Source of the DNA: Owenia fusiformis
Lineage: Eukaryota; Annelida; Polychaeta; Sabellida; Oweniidae
Length of the DNA: 64,000 nt
Assembly (NCBI GenBank): GCA_903813345.2
Contig: CAIIXF020000001.1
Span: forward strand, 53,337,885-53,401,884
Direction of reading: 5' to 3'
Shown here: positions 1-10,800 of the stretch, in pieces
Position numbering within the stretch: the stretch's first letter is position 1
Layout: every line of letters begins with the position of its first letter
Notes under the pieces: generated by a model
Told to the model about the DNA's origin: nothing
Seen by the model: the letters and a program-made list of their open reading frames with translations, nothing else
The model's database searches: none
Translations under genes and position numbers: made by a program

Positions 1-15
1 GATTTTATGTCTTTA

Positions 16-228
<213 letters not shown>

Positions 229-1538
229 TTAGACTTCAGCTTTGTGTGTTTTTATGATGAATTTATACTGTTCTTGCTAAACCTGAAAATATAAAATAAC
301 ATGTTCTTTAGAACAACATTACATACAGTAGAGTATAAGACTAGAGTACAATTATCAAGGAAGGATGACAAGCGAGTCACATTCACAACCATCTATTCTT
401 TATAAACCTAAATTTCTTCTGTAAGAGGTATATGATAGATAGAGCTGACTGTGATGCGAGCAGAAATAATCTTGATCTTCATAATTTTATATTCATAATT
501 CAGTCATACTGAAATCTACAAACAAACAAAAAATGTGGGTTCATCAACTTTGACATTTTAATTTTATTTGAAAATTTATGTGATTTCTAAGATGCTTTAC
601 GTGCCATTCACAGTTCATATTTATTTTTTAAGTGCAACAGGTGTTTATTATCTATGTTCCTTTCTTTTTTATAATGTTATCTAGCAATAGTTTTGAACCA
701 TAAACAAATTGGGACATTTCTGAATCTTAACCTTTGATAACTTCAATATTTGATCTTAGTGTCTCGATTCCTCTTCATTGAAGTTCCCATTAATTTATAA
801 ATCCACAAAAACATTAATCTAGTAAAGGAGAAGGAGATAATTACCATGGTTCAAAATTGAACTCATGATTTGTCATTGATTTTTACCAGTTTTTATCTGA
901 ATACCTCACCTAGATGTGAAGTTTTCATCACTTTAAGTCATTCCATACTTTTTTCTTTATCTTGATGTATAATAAATAACAAGTTATAGTAATTTTTGCT
1001 AAATATGCAAGAAATAAAGCATTTTAACAAAATTTTCAATTTGGCGTTTTCAAGGATGATTGGTTCCCAGAGTTCCAAGCCAATTCTCCAAGCAGAGCAT
1101 TCAGAGCTATTGTACCTTAATACTTCTGAGGTAAGAAATGCACCGAAGGAACTGCAATGGAGAATGGCTGATTCTCCAGCCACAATAGCTTGTTCAAAAC
1201 AACAACCAGGGAATGATCAGTGTAATTTCCTGGCAACATACAGTAGCTTGCTATAAATTCATAAAAGCAATCCAAAAGATTTGAACTAATGTTTTGATCA
1301 CTTGTCGGTTTTTTAAAATATTTCACTGGGTCATAAGACCAAAATTCACTCTAGCAATTCTGAAGAGAAAACTGGCGGTGGTTTAATTTCATAATCATGA
1401 CATACGAGGTCATGACATCCTTGACATCAATCCTAGTTCAAATGTGACATTTTGTTTCCATTAGCTAATCAATAAATGTCATTTGACCGATCAGTGATGT
1501 CCATCCATGATATGATTTGATTGACATGATCATAGCTA

Positions 1539-1617
1539 AGTTAAACAAGTTAAACCCAATATACGGCTTTCCTTATAATCTGAATTTTCCTGGAGCCGTT
1601 ATTGGGTTTAACTTCCT
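1539..1617. repeat. Short inverted repeat
   Basis: AAGTTAAACCCAATA on the left is mirrored by TATTGGGTTTAACTT on the right, with CGGCT/AGCCG also pairing inside, around a loop of about 30 bases. It looks like the remains of a small terminal-inverted-repeat element. No target duplication was recognised. Confidence 0.7.
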
Positions 1618-2232
1618 TGGCAAATTCTGGATCGATTGGAATAAATTTTCCTCAATAATGTGAGACAGATACTTGAAAATGTGAAAACACCCTGAAAACA
1701 CATGAAGAGAGCAATCCAAAGAGGGCATAGTGAACAGAAGCAACCCTCGCTTATATATGGTTATTTTGAGAACTTCTCATTATCCGTGACAGAGGGGACC
1801 TGCGTTTTTTGAGTCAATCTTTCATTCTTTCATGGATTTCTTCCATTGTGGTGAGGAGACTCTGAGGAAAGAAGAACTTTAAGTACTCCGGGCAATGAGA
1901 ATGAAAAGCTACAGGTTTCCAGTGCAAGCTTACACAGTCAGTATACAGTTAGCCAAAATCAAGTACCCAACAAGCCCAAATCATTAGTCTCTGCCCCAAA
2001 TCATAACCGCATACCGACTGTGACAAGAGGAGGGAAAGTCCCAGAGATTAGAGATAAAAGACATAGCGTCTCTTGATAAACACCTTCATTTATTTGAATT
2101 TTCAACGGCTAGTATCAAAATACTACGCTTTGATGTGATATTTTAATTGTTGTGGGCATATTCCATACATCTTTCCTTATCTAATGTTAAATGAGATGGT
2201 ATGATATTGGTTAACACGGAAAATGAACATAA

Positions 2233-2263
2233 TCATGGGCTTTCAACTAATTGAAAGCCCATG
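2233..2263. repeat. Near-perfect small palindrome
   Basis: CATGGGCTTTCAA and TTGAAAGCCCATG face each other across a short spacer, giving a 13-base stem. It has no coding context. It could be a tiny miniature element or a chance palindrome. Confidence 0.6.
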
Positions 2264-2673
2264 ACATAATATTATTCAAGGTGAATTTCGAAAATTTTGA
2301 GGCCGCCATTTTTGTTAGTCTTTTTACCAATCAGAGCCATAGGTCGTCTCAAGAGTCAATACAGGTTGACACTATAAGCGTAGGTCATTGAACTCTGGGG
2401 TTAATCCCCCTGGCCCTGGACTGTGAGCTATAGTGGGGAACATAAAGAATTACTATACATGTAGCTACGAAAAATACATGCTGTCGCACATGTAATAAAT
2501 TCTTACCTCAGTGTATTCAGTACGTGCTCTATTTTCTCCTTCCTAGTAAGTTCAAATATAGTGGCATTTGTGTCAAAAATGACAAAAAGGAACTTAAAAA
2601 TTTGAAGTGGATATTCACATATTAATGCCGACTCTTCACATGTTGAGGTGATTTTGGAGCCCGATTACACATA

Positions 2674-2800
2674 AAGGAGGATTGGCTACCAGAATGCAAC
2701 ATGACAAGTGCCAGTTTTCAAAATGCTGTTCCGCCATTTTGAAACCTGTCACGAGTAAATAAGGTTAACTGATGTTGCATTCTGGGAGTCAATCCGCCTT
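2674..2800. mobile_element. 127-bp miniature element with imperfect terminal inverted repeats
   Basis: The ends pair over about 27 bases with a few mismatches: AAGGAGGATTGGCTACC on the left, and AAGGCGGATTGACTCCC read inward from the right. Both continue into CAGAATGCAAC. The interior has no coding capacity. Size and ends fit a miniature inverted-repeat element; no clear target duplication is visible. Confidence 0.65.
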
Positions 2801-3033
2801 AGATCACAAACATGGCGATTCATGAAAACATTTGTTTGATTTGGTAGGAATTTATCCATCATTTGCAGGTATGAAGCTTAGGATTCATTTATTGTGCTAC
2901 TTAGTGAACGGGAATTATTTTTCTACTACTTGGGAGAGTTTGAGACACGAAACTTAGAATTCAGCTCATTGTGACAACTTTTGATGGTTGAGGTTTATAA
3001 TGAGGGGCCCCTATATAACGTCTCCCACTTCAT

Positions 3034-3168
3034 AATGTCCATGGGCGTAGCGCCATTTTTCTAAGTAGTACGCCACCACCACAGGAACAAGAGTTGAGTG
3101 AATCAAAAACAGCATACAAGGGGGTCTGGGGGTTCTCCCAGCGTACTGGGCGCTACGCCCATGATGTC
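3034..3168. repeat. Inverted repeat with GC-rich ends
   Basis: The left end has ATGTCCATGGGCGTAGCGCC and the right end has GGGCGCTACGCCCATGATGT, which are reverse complements with few differences, separated by about 90 bases. It is probably a decayed small element. Confidence 0.55.
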
Positions 3169-3994
3169 AGATTACATTTACACCAATTCGAAGAAAAATT
3201 CATTCCATCAGTATAAAGGACCACCAGAAAAGCAACTGACGACACTTCAAGGAAAAATTATAAATACGACTTCTCGATCTCCACTAGACTGCTCGATCTC
3301 CACTGGCTTCTTGAAGTTAATGAGCCTAGCTCAAATATTATTGCAAAATTCACAACTTGAAATTCAAATCATGGTAAAAAATGCTCCATGCCAAATTTCA
3401 AAACTACAGTTACAACACCGATTATCTGATCCCAAAATCTGTACAATTTTGATAACATTGCATTAAAAGTATACACTATAATATTTGCAATATATTTAAA
3501 TAATTTAGAATATTATAAAACGAGGAATAAATACATAAACATCAAACTTTACCTAAACACAACAACACGTCGGTGCTTTGTAACCTCAAAGTACACATGT
3601 GACTCGAAAGCAATTTCAATTAGCTCATTTCCGACTAGAGTTCAAAAGATGGCGCCAAAGTAAACAAGTATTAATACAGACTTTACAGGGTGGTCCAAAA
3701 AGTGAACCCTTGCAACAAACTATATCTCAGTTTTTACCCGCATAAATGTGCTAATATTCTCACATATCTCACTCGAAAGATATTAAGCAATAATACATCT
3801 ACAATATTAGGTATAAAATTGGCATATTCCAAGTTCAGGTGTGCCCTGCCCGGTTCCCTTTTGTTTGAGACAGAAGACTGAATCAATGAATTATTATTGG
3901 CAGATAATATGGATATTATTGCAAATAGCAATAAATTTGATAATTTCAATATTACTACTAAAAGCGATAAATTAATATAATCTGCTATAGGCCC

Positions 3995-4145
3995 GTAACC
4001 ATGATTTACCAATGGGGAGCTATTGCCAAGAGGGGTGGGGAGGGGAGCTTTTTGACAGTTTTGGCAAAAAAAAATCATGCGAAAAGTGCTCAGAATGGTG
4101 AAAAACTGCATGATTCTAAATGAATTTCCTGGGGGGGGGGGGGAG
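3995..4145 (+). repeat. Dispersed repeat copy 1 (AAAGTGCTCA / GCATGATT family) ending in poly-G
   Basis: It contains AAAAGTGCTCAGAATGGTG and, a little later, TGCATGATTCTAAATGAATT, followed by a run of G at 4130-4143. The same succession of blocks occurs at about 19975-20110 and 51380-51550, so this is one copy of a dispersed family, possibly the 3' part of a retroelement. Confidence 0.55.
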
Positions 4146-4754
4146 TGGAGGGAGTGGCTGCTCCCCCCTTGCTACAGTCTGTGCTAATGTTATACTTTCA
4201 AGTGTACCCTGTTCTTCAAGAAACATATTATTTTAGAGCGATAATAGCAAGGTTATTAGATATTATCTGCTCATGTCAATTTCGAGTGTGCCCTGTTCTT
4301 ATTAACAAATACCCCGGAACAAAATTTATTTAGCAATAGTTTTGATAGTGATGATATTATCACTATTAGCGATAATGTTGAAATAATAAAGGCTTCAGTC
4401 AAATTCAGATTTAGACAAAAGCAGAATAAATGACACTTTGATCAAATTTTGATAAAAACATCCCATCGAAATAACAGTGGCTGACAATAATTGGCAAGTA
4501 AATGTGACATTTTGCATAAAGGTCATTTCAATATTTTATGAATTATCTTTTTGCTTCATATCAACAATGTTTCTAAAGGGAAACATAAATAAGAAAGCTT
4601 GCATTTCAACACTGTCATTCTATGGTAAAATGTGAATAGCGATCTTTTAACAACCAATTTATAATCAGTTATGATCAATGTCAGGGTCTTCAAGTAGCAA
4701 AGCTCATGAAATTCATGCATGTCACCACCTTATTGCTCACAATATTATGAATCT

Positions 4755-5085
4755 TTTTTGACCTTGAGAAGGTCATTGAAGGTCAAATCTCAAATCTAAA
4801 GTCAGATTTGAATTTCTGAGAACTTGTAGACGATTTCGAAAAAAATTTGGTCAATTTGAAGCAAGTTGAAAAAATACCCTTTCAAACTTTTTTGACCTTG
4901 AGAAGGTCATTGAAGGTCAAATCTCAAATCTATAGTCAGATTTGAACTTATGAGAACTCATGAATGATTTTATAAAAAAAGTTGAAAAAACCTTTTTGAC
5001 CTTTTCTTGACCATGAAATGATCAATGAAGGTCAAATCTTAAATCTAATGTCAGATTTGAACTTGTGAAAACTTAAAAATGATTT
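4755..5085. repeat. Three-copy tandem repeat rich in AGGTCA half-sites
   Basis: Three degenerate units start near 4755, 4888 and 4993, so spacing is about 105-135 bp. Each has a TTTTGACCTT segment, an AAGGTCAAATCT block, then GTCAGATTTGAA and a T/A-rich tail. The first two units contain AGGTCATTGAAGGTCA, a direct repeat of AGGTCA with a 4-base spacer, preceded by the reverse half-site TGACCT. The third unit has one half-site mutated (ATGATCA). Confidence 0.8.
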
Positions 5086-5185
5086 TGAAAAAAATTGAAG
5101 TCAGTCGAAACAGTATTTGTTAGTAGATATTGGACATTGTAAGAATTTGTTACAGACGCCAAAAAACGTAGACCATAACAATATG

Positions 5186-5213
5186 TCACCACTTTTTGGT
5201 GGTGACATATAAA
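5186..5213. repeat. Small hairpin (TATGTCACCAC / GTGGTGACATA)
   Basis: An 11-base perfect stem with a short T-rich loop. The preceding block GTTACAGACGCC also occurs at about 27460 next to another GGTGACATA, so the hairpin probably belongs to a dispersed repeat rather than to a gene. Confidence 0.6.
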
Positions 5214-6006
5214 TCATTTTATGATTGTAGCAAGAAACTCTCAAGCATACATTGGCTTTGATTCTCCTATAATTTCTCTGTACTTGTGAAGAAGTATAAA
5301 AGAACAGTAAAAACAGAGTAAGACAACACACATATTTATTGATAAATACTATGTCAATCAACAACACAAAAAATGAAATATAGAGGTCATGGGGGTTTCA
5401 AGACTCCCACATATTCATCAATTTTTATACTGACATGTGTGCTTGTGTGTGTGGTGGGTAACACATTAAATAACTGCTCTGCAAACATATAAACACAATA
5501 CTTTATGTTAAACATGATGTTAATGAATAAAAGTCAATGGTCCATAAATTATAGTATTTTTAGCATACAGGTTCCAACTTCATTTTTAAAGAGGAGATGG
5601 AAAATCAAATCAAAGTTTTTTTTGCATTTCAGGACCACAGTGAAATAATATTTACCTTATTTTTCAGCTTCATTTCACTGACCTTTTTTATGCAAATTTT
5701 TGTACATATTTCATATAAAGTTATAAAACTGTAAGAAAAGACATAGATATGCCAAACAGCTTCAATAATAAATAATTTTAGTCTCCACATTCACTAATAA
5801 GCGGGATTTCATTGAACAAACTATGGTGTCATGAGATCTGATAAGAACATGTTGATATGTGACAGTTCTTTGTAAGTGGATTATAGCAGACAAACAATGT
5901 AATAGTAAAATATCATCACTTTTAACAATCTTAGATCTTTGTCAACAGACATATATGGCATGAGAATATATGGCCGTTTTTATCCAACAAAATGACATAC
6001 ATACAT

Positions 6007-6506
6007 NNNNNNNNNNNNNNNNNNNNNNNNNNNNNNNNNNNNNNNNNNNNNNNNNNNNNNNNNNNNNNNNNNNNNNNNNNNNNNNNNNNNNNNNNNNNNN
6101 NNNNNNNNNNNNNNNNNNNNNNNNNNNNNNNNNNNNNNNNNNNNNNNNNNNNNNNNNNNNNNNNNNNNNNNNNNNNNNNNNNNNNNNNNNNNNNNNNNNN
6201 NNNNNNNNNNNNNNNNNNNNNNNNNNNNNNNNNNNNNNNNNNNNNNNNNNNNNNNNNNNNNNNNNNNNNNNNNNNNNNNNNNNNNNNNNNNNNNNNNNNN
6301 NNNNNNNNNNNNNNNNNNNNNNNNNNNNNNNNNNNNNNNNNNNNNNNNNNNNNNNNNNNNNNNNNNNNNNNNNNNNNNNNNNNNNNNNNNNNNNNNNNNN
6401 NNNNNNNNNNNNNNNNNNNNNNNNNNNNNNNNNNNNNNNNNNNNNNNNNNNNNNNNNNNNNNNNNNNNNNNNNNNNNNNNNNNNNNNNNNNNNNNNNNNN
6501 NNNNNN
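6007..6506. other. Assembly gap of 500 N
   Basis: Exactly 500 unknown bases, the usual placeholder length for a scaffold gap of unknown size. The left flank is the start of an ACAT microsatellite, a likely cause of the break. Frames running through it have no meaning. Confidence 1.
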
Positions 6507-7230
6507 TCATTCGTGAGTTTCAATGGCAATGAGTCACGAGTAAAAATCACTATGCAAGTAACTGTATCATTTTCACATTACCAGTTATAAAGGTTATACA
6601 TTATGAACATCATCGGTCAACAATGAGAATCTCAAATGTTACCCTTATTCACAAATTCTGAGGTAGAATCAATATACTGTATACTGTACTGTTTTGATTA
6701 CAAAAAAGTTGGTTGCTAATTTATGGATGTTTTGATCAATTTGAAATTCATAAAACTGATGGAGTCTTCATTTTGAAGGATTAGGGTAATGGTGAAATGC
6801 ATGTGTTTTCAAGAAATGACTACTGTACTCATCTCAACTATACCAAATCACTAAACTGTACATTATACAATATTCTTTCCACTCTTGCATCAATATACAT
6901 GTGTATTTCCAAATTGTAAGCATTTCAAAGTTACTTTTCCACATTTTCAAACTAGAGATTTCTTTCAATTATTATATCAAGGAATAAAATAACTGTTTCA
7001 GAATACAAGCACATTTCTTACAACAACAGAATATTTAAAAGAGAATCCATCTTAGACACCATATAGTCTTGATAACTGTAGGTAACACAATATGGGATAA
7101 ACCTCAAGTTACATACTTCTCTCAAAAAGTTTTTCAAGAGGATGTTAACTTCCCCTGAGACACCAAGTGTTAAAGCATGCAAGGATGTACAGTACTGTTC
7201 ATGTTTAGCAATTTCATCATAAATACATGT

Positions 7231-7497
7231 AGAGAGAATTCGCAACTCACTTATAGGCATGTTTATTGTTTTCTGTTTCCGTATAACATATAACTTATGA
7301 AGCATTGGATTACATCATCATTCATTGCGCAGCTCTATACATCCATAAGTGTGATCTTCTTATAAATCGTAGTCTATACATAAGAATATCACACTGATGG
7401 ACGTATAGAGCTGCACAATAAATGATGACGTAATCAAACGCTTTAAAAGTTATATGGAATAATAAACATGCTATATGTGAGTTGCGAAATCTCTCTA
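7231..7497. repeat. Long hairpin, arms of about 130 bases
   Basis: The left arm begins AGAGAGAATTCGCAACTCAC and the right arm ends GTGAGTTGCGAAATCTCTCT. In between, blocks such as GCAGCTCTATAC / GTATAGAGCTGC and GGATTACATCATCATT / AATGATGACGTAATC pair almost to the centre near 7370. It has no coding potential. It lies about 370 bases beyond the stop codon of the downstream-ending DNAJC16 gene, so it may be in or near its 3' untranslated region. Confidence 0.85.
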
Positions 7498-7865
7498 ATA
7501 TCTGACCAAGAACAAAATTAGATAAAGCCAAGACTTTTACACACTATCCAATGTTGACTTCCATTTGCCATACTTATGGAGGGGGTGTATAATGATTAAT
7601 GCGAGACTAATCTCAATTTGGTTACATAATATATAGTCTTGCATCCAGTCTTTATCTCTTTATCTCAATCTCATACTCTTAATTTCAGTCACCAGACGTG
7701 TCCATACCATGAGTAGTGTGGGACTCCAGTGTGGATGGTTGACTACCTGTGACCAAAATAATGCGAGGTATAAAAAGCAACCACTTTACCATTGAAGTTC
7801 GAGTCACAAAATCAGTATTGCACGGTACTATGAGCTGCTTCGTATATATATGTATGAAACATATG

Positions 7866-10800
7866 TTATTCATCCATCTCAGGCCAGTAATCGACCCTAA
7901 ATCGTTTCAATGAGCCTTCACAAAGTCGCTCCATCCACATAATAAGTCCATCGAGAAGGTGCTGCTCGGCTACAAAGTCCTCATCATCACTGTCACTATC
8001 ATCGTTAAATCCAATAAAATCACCAAACTTATTTCGTCTCTCTTCAGCTGCCAAAGCCCCGTGATAAATACAATAATTCTTCCTATGACCATTTATTGCT
8101 AAAACTGTTCCAATACAGTTTTTAGGATTAATGCCATCTAGACTCCTAGAAAAATCTAAAGTCTCCTCAAGTAGGTGTTTATACCACGATAAATAATTGT
8201 CTATGTGCATAAAAGCAAACTTAAAGGCATCACCCCTGGAAGGTAAAGTAACATCTGTTAAGAAAATACACATTCAAGGAGCCAAGGAACTTTGTGCACT
8301 GAATAAACTAGAGAATAAGGTTTTCATACTTAATTCTAAATACTTCACACTATAATGTTTCACATAATTTTATACAAAATCAATTTCATTAAATATGTAG
8401 GTACACAAAGGTAGGAAAACCTGTTTTGTTTATCAAACCTCACCTTGAGTATGGAAATATGACCTGCACAAACTGAGAGAGGAGCAGGTGTCGAGATTCC
8501 TGATCTACCAATAAGAGAACTGTACGCTGGCCTGGCTCAAGCTTGTTTATTAATAGTTGAAACGTCTCTGGTCGAAGCTCATTCACTGGAACGTTTGGCT
8601 CAGAACTAAAAATAATGTTTAATGAATTGTTGTTTAGAATTTGTATGTCTGTGGCCATGGAAAGTTTGGCTTAGAACTAAAAATAATATTTAATGAATTT
8701 GATTTTGGATGCTGTCTGGCTCATGCACTAGAATGTTTGGTTCAGAACTATTAATGATTATTGAATCAAAATTTAGAGATGTGAGATTATCGGTGGAGTA
8801 TGTGAATCAGAAATGGAAATAATATTTCAACAAAAATTTAAATATTCAAACAAATGATCCAGTGCAACCACAATGCTCACACAGTGAACTTCAAAATTGT
8901 CAGAGCCAATTTTATGTGATGATCTTATCCACAATCTTACCTATTTCCACCACTACGTGTATTCATTTCCTCCCTTGCTCTCTGAGCACGGTGTCTGGCC
9001 CTTGCCTCCATGTATTGCTCTGACTGTGTCCAACTAGGGTTTTCTCCTTCTCCCATCAGACTATGCATGAAGAACCCAACACACACTACCATTGTAATGG
9101 CTATCAACACAGTGACTACCATCATTGAATCATGCCTGAAAATTGAATTACATGTACATAACTATAGTCTTGTATATATTCGAATATTCATTGCAAAAAT
9201 TCAAATGAAGTTTCACAGATTTTTTGAAACATATATAGGAAAGAGCAATTTATATTTCATATGCTTTCATCTCTAAGTATTTATCATAAAGGAATAGGGA
9301 AACAATTCCAAAATATTGCATCATTTTCAAAATTATACATAACAGCATTATCATTCTTCATGTAAAAAATAATTCTTTGGAAGTGAAATTAATATAACTA
9401 GCCACTTACATCGAAAGATATTCACACCAACTATCATACCAATCTAGAAGCCGATTCAAGATTCTTGTCCACAGGCTCTAAAGCAACAAAGGAAAATTAT
9501 CACAATTGTCAGGGAAATAATCTGAAATCTATTAACTGTCAGAAAACTATCCTAGACTTTCTCTCTGTAAATTAAGTTAACATTTAAAATTCCATAAAAG
9601 TTGCGATAGCTAGTATGTTTGTGATCAAGAGATCTTATCACTAAAAACTATTAAATTGCTAGTTCTTATGTTATATTAGGCAAGATGAAAGCTTTGTAAA
9701 ACTGACACATTCATAGATTCAGAATGTTCCGGATCAATGTCAAACTGTTATGAGTGCCAATGACTTTAAAAGACATCGTGAAGAGTATTTAATATTCTCA
9801 AGAATTCTACTAACTGCTGCATGTTCATTAATGAGTTGGGGGAATGTAACAGTGTATGGCAAATTGCCCTTATTGGACAGCAATGTTGCAAGTACGTCAT
9901 CAAGGGCCTTCATGCTCTCATTTTGTTTTCCCTCCTTCAAGCTCCATCCATCAGTTAACAGTTTGAAGGTTACTTTTTTAGATTCCTTCCTCCAGAGAAT
10001 GGCCACCTAAAATTGAATAAAGTCCATTTTATTATCCAGTATGCCTATTCCATTTCAGATTTGCATCAATAATTACACCAAGAAAATGTACAAGGTTAAC
10101 TCTTTCAGTCACTTCCATCCGTGTTCATTTGGCTCAGGGTGGAACACATTGAGGACTGAGTGTGTAACATGATACAAGAGTTCATGTACACGTTAAGCTA
10201 AAAGTGCATGATTAGCTAGTCCCCAAACATATTGTATTTATAGCAAAGTAAGTCTCTAGCTAGGAGACCAGACATGTGGAAGCAAAACATTTAAAGGATA
10301 GAGGTGATGAATGAAAAGATATCATTCCTTATGAACATGTTTAATTCCAATTAACAATATACCAGACATTTCATATATTGTCCTGCCATATTAATTTCAA
10401 TAAAGTAAAACCAGAATATGTGTACCCTCTGTAAAGAAAAAAGGTACATTGTCCTTTATCAAACATCTTTTTTTATTTTTCGTTTATTATCAAACCAAAC
10501 ATTCACATAAGTATAAATGTATACCTTGACCAATACAGTACAAATGGAGAAAATTTCAAATTTTTTGTTCATATGGTAAAACCTTGAAGATGTCATAAAT
10601 ATGAGAAATCCAATACCTAGCAATGTGCTCAATAAAGAGATCTTCTGAGACATTAAAATAAATTCTTAGTTACATTTAGTGGGATACACCATTTTAAAAA
10701 GTTTTAAATCCAATAAAACTTTGTGGAAAATATCAATTATAGAATGAAAGTCTGATTAATTACAACCACTCTGTGATTAAATTTGAGGTAATATTCTTCA

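Noticed and set aside
996-1326. Overlapping open frames on both strands near 1 kb
   Set aside because: No domain, no splice partners, and similar openness on both strands; they look like chance or an old repeat.
5942-6590. Long open frames on both strands across 5942-6590
   Set aside because: They run through 500 N and translate as unknown residues; they reflect the gap and not a gene.
10459-10653. Extra DNAJC16 exon in intron 8 (frame with a hydrophobic stretch at 10459-10653)
   Set aside because: Exon 8 to exon 9 joins in phase without it, and the frame lacks convincing splice sites and resemblance to the family.
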